Shown: in pieces, positions 17,948 through 26,567 of the stretch
Numbering within the stretch: the first letter of the stretch is position 1
How the letters are laid out: every line of letters begins with the position of its first letter
NCBI GenBank assembly: GCA_024280435.1
Contig: JAJRQD010000162.1
Span: 1 to 34,630, forward strand
Source: an archaeon
Lineage (GTDB): Archaea > Asgardarchaeota > Heimdallarchaeia > Heimdallarchaeales > Kariarchaeaceae
Direction: 5' to 3'
Length of the DNA stretch: 34,630 nt
Notes under the pieces: model-generated
The model's database searches: none
What the model was told of the DNA's origin: nothing
The model's input: only the letters and a program-made list of their open reading frames with translations
Program-made: the position numbers and the translations under genes

Positions 17948-19501
17948 CTACATTGGCATATTTCCATGTTTACGTGGGGCACGTTTCAATCTTTTATTCT
18001 CTGTCTGTTTCATTGCTTTGATTAGACTTTCTCTTGTCTCTTCAGGGAAAATAACAGAATCAATCAGACCTAGCTTGGCTGCAATGTATGGATTGCCAAA
18101 TCTTTCTTGATAATCATCTGTGAATTCTTTTCTCATAGCATCGGGATTTTTTGCCTCTTTCAATTCTTTTCTGAATATGATATTTACAGCACCTTCTGCA
18201 CCCATAACTGCAATTTCAGCAGTGGGCCATGCAAATACATGATCTGCACCAAGATGTCTACTAGCCATCACATCATATGCTCCACCATAATCTTTTCTGA
18301 CAATTACTGTTAACTTAGGAACTGTTGCCTCCGAATAGGCATACAGTAATTTGGCTCCATGTCTGATAATTCCACGATGTTCCTGATCAGAACCAGGTAA
18401 AAAGCCGGGTACATCTATAAATGAAATAATTGGTATGTTAAAAGCATCACAGAAACGAATGAATCTGGCTGCTTTGTCTGCTGCATCAATGTCAATGACA
18501 CCTGCAATTGAATTTGGTTGGTTTGCAATGATACCAATTGAATTTCCACCGAGAAAGCCAAAGCCCACAACAATATTCTTTGCAAAATCAATCTGTACCT
18601 CAAAGAATGAGTTCTTATCAATTACTGCATTGATTATCTTCTTCACATCATATGATTCATTTGAGTTACCAGGTAAGAGATTTCGAAATTCCTCATCAGT
18701 GACACTTGGTGCAATGCTCTCTCTTTTTGGTGGTAATTCCATATTGTTCTGAGGAATATATTCAAGCAGTTTGTGCACAATCGCCATCGCCTGATCCTCT
18801 GAACTGGCAACAAAATGGGCAATACCTGATTTTCTCGCATGTGTCTTTGCACCTCCAAGATCATCAAAAGATATATCTTCACCCGTTACTGATTTAACCA
18901 CCTGTGGTCCTGTTATAAACATATATGATGTTTTATCCACCATGATGATAAAATCTGTAACTGCTGGTGAATATACTGCACCTCCTGCACAGGGACCCAT
19001 GATGACTGAAATCTGCGGAACCACCCCTGATGCCTGCACATTGGCATGAAATATATCTCCATAACCTGCAAGTGATGCAACACCCTCTTGTATCCTAGCT
19101 CCTCCAGAATCATTCAATCCAATGATGGGGCATCCATTCTGCATTCCAAGATCCATGATCTTGATAACTTTTCTTGCAAACATCTCCCCAAGAGCACCAC
19201 CAAAAACAGTGAAATCCTGACTAAATATAGTTACAGGTCTTGAATTGATGGTGCCATAACCTGTTATCACTCCATCACCCAGTATTTTTTTATCTTTTAA
19301 TCCAAATGAGTCAGTTCTATGAACCACAAATTTATCCATCTCAAGAAAAGAATCCACATCTAGTATCTTATCTATTCTCTCTCTTGCTGTCTGTTTACCT
19401 TTGTTATGCTGTGCTTCAATTCTTTTCTCTCCTCCACCTAATTCTGCCTCTGCATTAAGTTTCTCCAGATTTTTATATTTTTCATCATGTGGACTTGTCA
19501 T
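17948..19501 (-). CDS. pccB: Acetyl/propionyl-CoA carboxylase, carboxyltransferase (beta) subunit
   Basis: 517 residues, the normal length. It moves carboxyl from carboxybiotin to acyl-CoA. Crotonase-fold halves: the N-lobe with GGARIQEG (133-140) and GPCAGGAVYSPA (169-180), which form the acyl-CoA oxyanion site; the C-lobe with DVPGFLPG, EHRGIIRHGAK and DYGGAYDVM, which bind biotin. The presence of mutase and epimerase in the window makes propionyl-CoA the likely main substrate, as in archaeal enzymes that often accept acetyl- and propionyl-CoA. The biotin carboxylase and carrier subunits are not here. A minus-strand TTTATTAA (19525-19532) lies 27 nt before the ATG. The crotonase follows upstream after 70 nt. 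Confidence 0.94.
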   Translation of the reverse strand: MTSPHDEKYKNLEKLNAEAELGGGEKRIEAQHNKGKQTARERIDKILDVDSFLEMDKFVVHRTDSFGLKDKKILGDGVITGYGTINSRPVTIFSQDFTVFGGALGEMFARKVIKIMDLGMQNGCPIIGLNDSGGARIQEGVASLAGYGDIFHANVQASGVVPQISVIMGPCAGGAVYSPAVTDFIIMVDKTSYMFITGPQVVKSVTGEDISFDDLGGAKTHARKSGIAHFVASSEDQAMAIVHKLLEYIPQNNMELPPKRESIAPSVTDEEFRNLLPGNSNESYDVKKIINAVIDKNSFFEVQIDFAKNIVVGFGFLGGNSIGIIANQPNSIAGVIDIDAADKAARFIRFCDAFNIPIISFIDVPGFLPGSDQEHRGIIRHGAKLLYAYSEATVPKLTVIVRKDYGGAYDVMASRHLGADHVFAWPTAEIAVMGAEGAVNIIFRKELKEAKNPDAMRKEFTDDYQERFGNPYIAAKLGLIDSVIFPEETRESLIKAMKQTENKRLKRAPRKHGNMPM

Positions 19502-19524
19502 AATCTAATAAAAAAATATGAGAA

Positions 19525-19532
19525 TTAATAAA
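19525..19532 (-). promoter_or_regulatory. TATA box of the carboxyltransferase gene
   Basis: TTTATTAA on the minus strand, centred 27-28 nt upstream of the ATG at 19501. Confidence 0.45.
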
Positions 19533-19571
19533 TTCGGATTGGTTTCATTGAAAAATAAATAATATTTTGAA

Positions 19572-20369
19572 TTAAATACCTTTGTATTCTGGTTTTCTTT
19601 TCTCTAAAAATGCAGTCATTCCCTCTCTCAGATCCTGTGTGAGGAAACAATCAACTCCCTTGTCCAGCTCAAGTTCTAATCCTGCTCGTAGGTTCTCATT
19701 CAATGCATTCTCAATTGACTTCTTGGCAAGGCTGACTGCAATGGGTGCTTTGGAAACTATATCTTTCAGTATTCCCTTAACTTCATCCTCCAATTCTTCT
19801 GGTTCAACAACTGATGTGACAATACCATATTCAAATGCCTTATCTGCTTTGATATTTTTTCCAGTCAATATCATTAATTTAGCTTTTCCCACTCCTATTA
19901 GACGAGTCAATCGTTGTGTGCCTCCTGCTGCGGGGATAATACCAAGGGATACTTCAGGTAATCCTAGTAATGCTTTTTTGGATGCTACTCTGATATCACA
20001 TGCAAGAGCAGTTTCTAGACCTCCTCCAAGTGCAAATCCATTTATCATTGCTATTGTGGGCATAGAAAGGTTCTCCAATCTATTGAGGGTTTGTTGTGCA
20101 GAGAAAAGAAAGTGTCTTGCCTGTATCGCTGATAATTTAACCATCTCTGCAATATCTGCACCTGCAATAAATGCTTTTCCAGCACCTGTTATTACTACTG
20201 CTCTGATCTTCTTTTTCTTGAATTCAATCTCATTTATTGCTAGATCTAATTCACCAATTAATGTCGAATTCAATGCATTCATAGCTTCTGGCCGGTTAAA
20301 CATTATGGTTGCCACATTGGGAATTGGATCATCAAATGTTAATTTGAGAGTTGAAAATTCTTCAGACAT
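19572..20369 (-). CDS. Enoyl-CoA hydratase (crotonase family)
   Basis: 265 residues. It hydrates trans-2-enoyl-CoA such as crotonyl-CoA to the 3-hydroxyacyl-CoA. AGADIAEM (69-76) and NGFALGGGLE (110-119) form the CoA and oxyanion site. Both hydratase glutamates are present: Glu119 and Glu139 (LPEVSLGI), which favours hydratase over isomerase or hydrolase members. The ATG at 20369 is chosen over one 48 nt upstream because TTTTATAA (20392-20399) is exactly 26 nt before it and because MSEEFSTLKL matches the family start. The next gene upstream on the same strand encodes the dehydrogenase for the following step. Confidence 0.9.
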   Translation of the reverse strand: MSEEFSTLKLTFDDPIPNVATIMFNRPEAMNALNSTLIGELDLAINEIEFKKKKIRAVVITGAGKAFIAGADIAEMVKLSAIQARHFLFSAQQTLNRLENLSMPTIAMINGFALGGGLETALACDIRVASKKALLGLPEVSLGIIPAAGGTQRLTRLIGVGKAKLMILTGKNIKADKAFEYGIVTSVVEPEELEDEVKGILKDIVSKAPIAVSLAKKSIENALNENLRAGLELELDKGVDCFLTQDLREGMTAFLEKRKPEYKGI

Positions 20370-20391
20370 AAATTTATAACTTTTGGCTTGA

Positions 20392-20399
20392 TTATAAAA
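20392..20399 (-). promoter_or_regulatory. TATA box of the enoyl-CoA hydratase gene
   Basis: TTTTATAA on the minus strand, centred 26 nt upstream of the ATG at 20369; used to choose that start. Confidence 0.5.
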
Positions 20400-20452
20400 A
20401 TAATCAAATGAATTCATTTTATTTCTTAATTTAAATTTGTAACTATACTATT

Positions 20453-21334
20453 TCAATTGTATTTGTAAAATCCTTCACCTGTCTTTCGTCCTAACTTTCC
20501 AGCACGGACCATTTTACGTAGTAGTGGTGCAGGTCTGAACTTCTCTCCAAGTTCTGAGTACATGTATTCAGATATGAATAAAATAGTATCCAATCCGATG
20601 AAATCAGATAGTGTAAGTGGTCCCATTGGATGGGCCAGACCGAATTTCATTCCTGCATCAATATCCTCTTTGGTGGCAATTCCCTCTGATAATACATTGT
20701 ATGCCTCATTCAACTGTGGTAATAATAACCTGTTCACTATAAATCCCGGTGACTCAACTGCTCTGACCGTTTTCATCTCCATAGTCTTTCCATAATTCAT
20801 AGCTTTTTCCATGGTTTCCTCTGTGGTCTCATAACCTTTGATAAATTCAATTATTTTCAGAATAATTGGTGGATTGAAGAAATGAATTCCCAGGAATTGT
20901 TTTGGCCTGCCACTTGCTCTAGCCATCTCTGTTATAGATAGAGAAGATGTGTTACTTCCAAAAATAGTATGTTCTGGTGCAGCCTTACCAATTCTTTCCC
21001 AAGTTACCTTCTTGATATCGATATTCTCAATAATTGCCTCAATGACAAGATCTGCATTCTTCACAGATTCTTCAAGATCGAGTACACTGCTTAATCTTGA
21101 TTTAATCTCATCTGCCTTACCTTGATCTAGTCTACCTTTGGATACCTGTTTCTCGATCCATTTGATATTTTTTGCCATTCCACCATCTATGAATTCCTGT
21201 TTTATATCATTCATAATCACGTTATATCCATAGAATGCACTGACTAGTGCGATTCCAGCACCCATCTGTCCGGATCCAACAACTGTAAGATTCTTAATTT
21301 CACTCATGATATGTGAATATTTAATGTCATACAC
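20453..21334 (-). CDS. hbd: 3-hydroxyacyl-CoA (3-hydroxybutyryl-CoA) dehydrogenase
   Basis: 293 residues; single-function NAD(P)-dependent dehydrogenase oxidising (S)-3-hydroxyacyl-CoA to 3-ketoacyl-CoA. Rossmann motif VVGSGQMGAGIA near 18-29; catalytic set Ser130 (SNTSS), His151 (GIHFFNP), Glu163 and Asn in GFIVNRLLLP; C-terminal dimer domain with GPLTLSDFIGLDT. The start is uncertain: the ATG at 21334 has a TATA-like TAAATACT (about 21358-21365) 27 nt upstream, while the ATG at 21307 (MSEIKNLTVVG) gives the usual family N-terminus with a weaker box 31 nt upstream. With the adjacent hydratase it forms two consecutive beta-oxidation steps; thiolase and acyl-CoA dehydrogenase are not in the window. 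Confidence 0.92.
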   Translation of the reverse strand: MYDIKYSHIMSEIKNLTVVGSGQMGAGIALVSAFYGYNVIMNDIKQEFIDGGMAKNIKWIEKQVSKGRLDQGKADEIKSRLSSVLDLEESVKNADLVIEAIIENIDIKKVTWERIGKAAPEHTIFGSNTSSLSITEMARASGRPKQFLGIHFFNPPIILKIIEFIKGYETTEETMEKAMNYGKTMEMKTVRAVESPGFIVNRLLLPQLNEAYNVLSEGIATKEDIDAGMKFGLAHPMGPLTLSDFIGLDTILFISEYMYSELGEKFRPAPLLRKMVRAGKLGRKTGEGFYKYN

Positions 21335-21448
21335 AAAAATAATTCTAAATGATTATTAGTATTTATTCAATGTAAATTTATAAAGTGGTCAGAAAAATAA
21401 AATCTCTCGAAACTAAAATGTTATTTGTATTGATTTTAATAAATTGTT

Positions 21449-21877
21449 ATGGATATATTTGAATTCATAAAATTCTCAATTGAAGAGGAGCATAAAGCTT
21501 TTGATAAGCTATTCAGGGAATTGACTGATAATGATCTATCATACTCAATTGGAGATGATCAGACCATTGGTTCTCGGTTAAGACATATAACACTTGCAGA
21601 ATACAAAATGGCAACTTATCTGTTTAAAGATGATAATGATATTGAGATGGAGGTAGATGGGAGTTCAGTGCAATCTTTGAAAAAAGCATTCCAAATATCC
21701 AAAGTGAGAAATTTACAGACTATTGAAAATTTAACATTGTCAGATCTGGATAAAATATGGAAATCATCAGTGAGTGGAAATGAGTACTCATACACGTTTT
21801 TACTGTATCATTTCATAGAACATATGTCCACACACAGGGGACAGGTGTTAATGGCTTTTAGATTGTCAAAAATTTAG
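21449..21877 (+). CDS. DinB-like four-helix metalloprotein
   Basis: 142 residues, predicted all-helical. The DinB/YfiT metal triad is seen: His46 in RLRHITLAE, and His125 and His129 in HFIEHMSTHRGQ. Members bind Ni, Zn or Fe; some act as thiol-dependent transferases, many are uncharacterised. No function is inferred beyond the fold. The last 12 nt overlap the convergent MinD-like gene. Confidence 0.7.
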   Translation: MDIFEFIKFSIEEEHKAFDKLFRELTDNDLSYSIGDDQTIGSRLRHITLAEYKMATYLFKDDNDIEMEVDGSSVQSLKKAFQISKVRNLQTIENLTLSDLDKIWKSSVSGNEYSYTFLLYHFIEHMSTHRGQVLMAFRLSKI

Positions 21878-22648
21878 AATTGTATCCATTAGATTATTAT
21901 AATTATCCTTAATCAGATTAAATTGATCATTCAGATCTGGATTATCATTTAATAATTCTAGATTCAGTTTGATATTATATTCCACTGACCCAAGTTTTTT
22001 CAATCCCAGTGCTGTCAACCTATCATCCCATTTTTCCAAGAATTGATCTAATAGTAATCTCTCATCCTGATCACTCACTCTGTGAACTTGGTTCCAGAGG
22101 TAATAATCCATCCTTCGATTCATTCCCTTCAAAGTATTGAATATCTCTTTCAATATACTTTCAGTGGCACCCAAGCCATAATTTGATGGTCTCAATACCA
22201 TAATTGAGATCTCAGAGAATACCATATTGTTGACACTGTTATAACTAGTACCTGATTGATTGTCAATAATTACAAGGTCATAGCCAAGTAGTTCTAATTC
22301 CTTCTTTGCAACTATTGCCTTCTGCAATGCTTTTTTCCACCAATTATCCGCCTTCCATCCAAGAAAATTCTTTCCAATACGTGGTGGTGGGCTGAAAATA
22401 ATATCTAAATTTCCAATTATATTGGGATTTATCAGATCAGTAATATCAATATTATCATTTTCTAAATAATCTACCCATGTGAGTTCTTTTGTCTGATTAC
22501 TCAGAAGATGTGTCAGTGAAGGTGCTTCAAAATCAGCATCAATTACAACAGTCTTCAGACCTCGTTTAACTGCGGCTATACCTAGGAATAGGGCTGTTAG
22601 TGTCTTACCATTGCCACCTCGGGTTGAATATACTGTTAATGCTCGCAA
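21866..22648 (-). CDS. MinD/ParA-like ATPase with altered Walker A
   Basis: 260 residues of the SIMIBI class. STRGGNGKT (8-16) is the deviant Walker A loop, but the signature lysine of KGGxGKT is Arg10 here; the catalytic-loop Lys15 is present. VVIDADFEAPS (switch I) and LVIIDNQSG (Walker B/switch II) follow. Such ATPases position proteins, plasmids or membrane complexes by ATP-dependent dimerisation. It starts with TTG at 22648 behind a GAGGTGA site (22655-22661) that overlaps the stop of the upstream gene (12-nt gap), so it is co-translated with that sensor-like protein. The amphipathic membrane-targeting tail of MinD is not obvious. Confidence 0.78.
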   Translation of the reverse strand: MRALTVYSTRGGNGKTLTALFLGIAAVKRGLKTVVIDADFEAPSLTHLLSNQTKELTWVDYLENDNIDITDLINPNIIGNLDIIFSPPPRIGKNFLGWKADNWWKKALQKAIVAKKELELLGYDLVIIDNQSGTSYNSVNNMVFSEISIMVLRPSNYGLGATESILKEIFNTLKGMNRRMDYYLWNQVHRVSDQDERLLLDQFLEKWDDRLTALGLKKLGSVEYNIKLNLELLNDNPDLNDQFNLIKDNYNNLMDTILNF

Positions 22649-22660
22649 ATAATTTCACCT

Positions 22661-23377
22661 CTAAACTGGAATGAACCATATTCCATCTTCTCGGTTTTCT
22701 TTTCTAACCAATCCGTATGATAATAAAGTCATTAAATTATCTTTGTCTGATATATCTTTTTCTCGCCATCCATTTGGTTGCTGAATTAATTTTTTTGCAA
22801 GAAAATTTAATTCATCTGGAAGTGAGACCAGAAATCCGATGTCAAATAGACTAGCACCTCTGTACTTCTCAGCCAACTCAATCGCATTGTTAATCTTTGA
22901 ATACAGCATTTTGAGTAGTTCCTCTGATGCACCTTTTATTTCAGGTGAGATCATTCCAGTGACTGTATTTGAGAAATTCAGATCTGAAGAGTGTTCCCTC
23001 AGAATACTCTCAATCAAATTTTTGTGATTATATATTTTATCTTTTAATTTATCCTCAAAAACAATAGAGAAAATTAGACTTCCTTTACCTGTTGAGAAGG
23101 ATGAACCCGGAATCGGTTGTTGTTGCATACTCATTGAAAATAAATAACTTAAATAATCGCCATCACTAAGCTCTGGCATAGGCAAGGGTCCATACAGCTC
23201 CTCTGTCTTTGCAGAGGTATTTCCAATACCTGCTGTAATAACTAATCTTGCGGCTAACAACATTCCTATATCGGGAGTGATGCGTATAACCCCTGAATCT
23301 GAAATATAAAATGGGCCAATCGATTGGAAATTACTCAACAAAATAACTGCAGATATTTCGATTGCATCCGAGGTCAT
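22661..23377 (-). CDS. Unknown protein with C-terminal winged-helix-like segment, partner of MinD-like ATPase
   Basis: 238 residues. The N-terminal ~130 residues look alpha/beta (strands AVILLSNFQSIGPFYI and GSLIFSIVFED, with ELYGPLPMPE between) and may be a longin-, roadblock- or profilin-like sensor domain, which is a guess from strand order. The last ~55 residues (FLAKKLIQQPNGW ... LLSYGLVRKENREDGIWFIPV) look like a winged helix with a wing hairpin. The ATG at 23377 is chosen because TATAAATA (23399-23406) is 25-26 nt upstream; a 28-residue longer frame exists but has unusual composition. It is co-transcribed with the MinD-like ATPase. Confidence 0.6.
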   Translation of the reverse strand: MTSDAIEISAVILLSNFQSIGPFYISDSGVIRITPDIGMLLAARLVITAGIGNTSAKTEELYGPLPMPELSDGDYLSYLFSMSMQQQPIPGSSFSTGKGSLIFSIVFEDKLKDKIYNHKNLIESILREHSSDLNFSNTVTGMISPEIKGASEELLKMLYSKINNAIELAEKYRGASLFDIGFLVSLPDELNFLAKKLIQQPNGWREKDISDKDNLMTLLSYGLVRKENREDGIWFIPV

Positions 23378-23398
23378 ATAGGTAGTAAAGTGAAACTC

Positions 23399-23406
23399 TA
23401 TAAATA
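23399..23406 (-). promoter_or_regulatory. TATA box of the sensor/MinD operon
   Basis: TATTTATA read on the minus strand, centred 25-26 nt upstream of the ATG at 23377. Confidence 0.5.
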
Positions 23407-23613
23407 ATATGTCGGTATGATATAGTATCATTTTCATTTTTAATCCGTCTATTTGGCGCATAATACCTTTGTTACTGAAATACCACCAAGATACAGCTTC
23501 ATTTTGACAGATAATTAAGCTCTAACAATCAGTTATTTTCAGCTAAGCCTCAAATTATGGATCGATAGCACTTGTTCTATTATTTTTCATTTGTAAATAT
23601 CAGTCCTAGAATT

Positions 23614-23621
23614 TTTTATAT
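23614..23621 (+). promoter_or_regulatory. TATA box of the DNA polymerase IV gene
   Basis: TTTTATAT, centred 26 nt upstream of the GTG at 23644; supports the GTG over upstream in-frame starts. Confidence 0.5.
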
Positions 23622-23643
23622 GTTAATATTGGAAAATATATTT

Positions 23644-24729
23644 GTGGAAGATCCGAAAATTATTGCAGTTGTTGATATAGATATGTTTTTTGCAGCTGTG
23701 GTGATAAGAGATGATCCGAAATTAATCAATAAACCCCTGATAATTGGAAATCCGAATGCAAGGATCTCAAGAAGAGGTGTTGTTCTTACATGCTCATATG
23801 AGGCCCGAGAATATGGGGTTAGATCAGGAATGCCAATGGTTGAAGCACTAAAAAAGTGTCCTGTTGCTTTGATAAGAAGGTCAAATTATGAGGCGAATAA
23901 AAAATCATCAAAAAATATCATGGAATATCTAAAATCGCTAAATATCCCCGTTAGAGTTGCAAGTATTGATGAGGCGTATCTTGATCTGACTGATATGTGT
24001 GAAACAATGGAAGCAGCTTTTACATTTGCTAAAGAGATCCAGAGATGGATATTTGATAATGAAAAGCTGACTGTTTCAATAGGTATTGGACCTACCAAGA
24101 TAATTGCAAAAATGGCATCTGACTATAACAAGCCCAATGCAGTCACTGCTGTGAAATTGAGTGGATTAGAGGCTTTTTTTTATAATCTTAAATTATCAAA
24201 AATTCCTGGAATCGGGAAAGTGATGTTCTCTAAATTACAATCCAATGGTTTTACAAAGTGTGGTCAGTTATTTAATATGGATCTGAAGCAAATGAGATTA
24301 AATGTAGGTAGTATTGCAGATTTTCTATATGACGTGTTCAATGCAAATACCTCAACAGATCTGACAACGAGAGGAAGTAGAAAATCTATCTCTCATGAGA
24401 CAACATTCCATGGGGTACCATTGGATATACCAACTTACCTTTCCAAATTAGATTATGTATTCAATCGAACATATGATGAACTTAATAAAAAGGAATTAAT
24501 TGTGAAAACAGTGTCCATAAAGGTTAGATTCAATGATTTCAAAACCATAACACGTAGTAAAACATTACTCAATCACAGTAATGATAGATTGAAGCTTTAT
24601 GAAGCGATGATTCTTCTGATAGAGCCGTATTTGGAGCATAAACTGGGAATACGCTTATTGGGTGTAAAATTCTCAAATATTATTTCTATAGAAAAAGAAC
24701 AAACCACATTACATGATTTTTTCAATTGA
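23644..24729 (+). CDS. dbh: Y-family translesion DNA polymerase (Dpo4/DinB type)
   Basis: 361 residues from the GTG, close to the ~352 of Sulfolobus Dpo4. Palm residues: Asp11 and Asp13 in AVVDIDMFFA, and the second acidic pair in SIDEAYLDL; YEAREYGVRSGM is the finger segment; KIPGIGKVM is a thumb helix-hairpin-helix; the little finger follows to residue ~345. The C-terminus QTTLHDFFN is a good PCNA-interacting box (QxxLxxFF), as in archaeal Dpo4. It copies past DNA lesions at forks held by PCNA. An ATG at 23620 would add eight residues, but the TATA box spacing favours GTG. It is divergent from the sensor/MinD operon across a 266-nt gap. Confidence 0.93.
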   Translation: MEDPKIIAVVDIDMFFAAVVIRDDPKLINKPLIIGNPNARISRRGVVLTCSYEAREYGVRSGMPMVEALKKCPVALIRRSNYEANKKSSKNIMEYLKSLNIPVRVASIDEAYLDLTDMCETMEAAFTFAKEIQRWIFDNEKLTVSIGIGPTKIIAKMASDYNKPNAVTAVKLSGLEAFFYNLKLSKIPGIGKVMFSKLQSNGFTKCGQLFNMDLKQMRLNVGSIADFLYDVFNANTSTDLTTRGSRKSISHETTFHGVPLDIPTYLSKLDYVFNRTYDELNKKELIVKTVSIKVRFNDFKTITRSKTLLNHSNDRLKLYEAMILLIEPYLEHKLGIRLLGVKFSNIISIEKEQTTLHDFFN

Positions 24730-24827
24730 AATAATCACAATATAGGTGAATTTTTCTATTTCCAAAATGAAATTTCTATACCGATGTCAAGTATTTTTTA
24801 ATACTTGAATTTTTTATTATTGTATTA

Positions 24828-26567
24828 ATGATATCTGCGTCTGATGATAAATTGGCAAATGAATTATTTTCTGCATTTGATGAGGTGATTATTTTTCTTG
24901 ATGAACATAAAAATCGTCTTATTTCACTAGTACAGACTAGGATATTACTAAATTCAAAAAAGAATCTTGTTGTAAAAACTTTGAATGCATTCACTTCAGA
25001 GAAATCTCAATCTGCTGAATACATGATTGAAGTTATATTCAAAGTACTAGATATGGCCACAAAAATCACATATCGAATACCAATGGCAGAAGAACTTGAT
25101 AAAGTACGACTTGAGTATCAATCTCTGACTAATTATCTGAGAATGGTACTTGCAAATATTCATCAGGATTCTAATCTGGCACAGAGTTTTTCAACAGCAA
25201 GTATTCTGAGTAATTTATTGATTGATGAGATGCCAGTAATTGATGAGTTACCAGTGCTACCCGAAATTGATGAGGATCCTTTTCCATTTCTGGAGATGAT
25301 TCTTCCATATTCCAATTTCTTTCAGTCAACATGGGGTATATATGAGACATTGATCTCATTTCTCCCCTTGATTTCACTTAAATCACTGATTGAATGGACA
25401 AATATAATGGTGAAGAATACCAAATTACATTGGGAAATTGTTGAAAATGTAGATGTTATAAAAATACTTGAGACCCGTAAAATTAAGGAAATGGATAATT
25501 TCATAGATAATCTGGTATATTTTGGTTTCACACAACTATCAATGTCATTGTTTATGTTTGAGATCTTCATCAAATTAGATGATCGTTCTCGCGATAAAAT
25601 TGATACAATGGATTTATTTGAGAGCTTTAATCTAGTTTCTCTGAAAAAATTCCTGATCAAGACAAAATTATTTATAGAATCAAAGAAAGATATGCTTCAG
25701 CAGGCATTCAAATCACTATTAATTGATAGGAATGATAATCCTGAGAAAAGGGAATCAATTATTAACCTCAATTTTTACTTGCAAGATGTTGAATTGGTAT
25801 TGAAAATAATAGAATATTATGAAAATAGATCTTATGATAACACAGATCTTATCTCTGAGATAAATACCCATAATACAATATTTTTGCAGAATATTGCCAA
25901 TAATGTTGGTGGTGAGGAGAATTTGGTGAATAGTTTTTATGTGAGCTCATTTTTGGCAGTATTGCATGATAGTTTTCCTTTTGTTGCGAAATTATCTGTT
26001 CTCAAGAATGATCCAGTGATATATGAGAATTTCAGATTTGAACACAGATATGTGATAGATCGGTTCCCAGTTGAAAATGATGCACCTCTGTATTTTATGA
26101 AAAAAATATCTAAACTATATGTTTACACACATTTTGACAAGGAGATTGATTTCGATAAACTATTTGATGAATACAATAAGAATTTAGATCATTTTCTGCT
26201 GAAACCAAGATTGTATCTTGCAATGTGTGTTCAGATGATAATTTTCTCATTTCTTTCAGAAACAAAGAATTCAGAGGATAGATACAAGATTTTTCTGAAT
26301 ATTGAATTCAATGAGATTTTATCTGATACAAAAAGTATAACAGCTTGTGACTTCAAGAAATACCAGACCTATATCAATGCAATTGATAGTGGTGAGGATG
26401 TTAAAATAGAGTTAGATAATAGAGATAAAATATATCCAATGGATCATGTATCATTACTAATTCCTGATTTCTCCAAATATTTTGAGAGAAAGGGTATGGT
26501 AAATATCAAATATTATCCTTTTAATCTAGGCTTTGACAGTGTACTTGATAATATTGAAACTAATTAA
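24828..26567 (+). CDS. Large helical protein of unknown function
   Basis: 579 residues, not recognised. Predicted almost entirely alpha-helical, rich in Ile, Leu, Phe, Asp, Glu and Lys, with only two cysteines and no transmembrane segment or signal peptide. Residues ~133-155 form an acidic, proline-containing linker (VIDELPVLPEIDEDPFP) between an N-terminal ~130-residue helical part and a long C-terminal part. No nucleotide-binding or metal motif is visible. Codon usage and composition match the neighbours, so it is not obviously acquired. TTTTAATA (24796-24803) is a TATA element 28 nt upstream of the ATG. Its end overlaps the convergent NifX-like gene by 8 nt. Confidence 0.75.
   Translation: MISASDDKLANELFSAFDEVIIFLDEHKNRLISLVQTRILLNSKKNLVVKTLNAFTSEKSQSAEYMIEVIFKVLDMATKITYRIPMAEELDKVRLEYQSLTNYLRMVLANIHQDSNLAQSFSTASILSNLLIDEMPVIDELPVLPEIDEDPFPFLEMILPYSNFFQSTWGIYETLISFLPLISLKSLIEWTNIMVKNTKLHWEIVENVDVIKILETRKIKEMDNFIDNLVYFGFTQLSMSLFMFEIFIKLDDRSRDKIDTMDLFESFNLVSLKKFLIKTKLFIESKKDMLQQAFKSLLIDRNDNPEKRESIINLNFYLQDVELVLKIIEYYENRSYDNTDLISEINTHNTIFLQNIANNVGGEENLVNSFYVSSFLAVLHDSFPFVAKLSVLKNDPVIYENFRFEHRYVIDRFPVENDAPLYFMKKISKLYVYTHFDKEIDFDKLFDEYNKNLDHFLLKPRLYLAMCVQMIIFSFLSETKNSEDRYKIFLNIEFNEILSDTKSITACDFKKYQTYINAIDSGEDVKIELDNRDKIYPMDHVSLLIPDFSKYFERKGMVNIKYYPFNLGFDSVLDNIETN

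Noticed and set aside
19582-20379. 265-residue open frame on the plus strand opposite the enoyl-CoA hydratase
   Set aside because: Its sequence is the antisense shadow of a clear crotonase, rich in Ser and Pro, without motifs or promoter.
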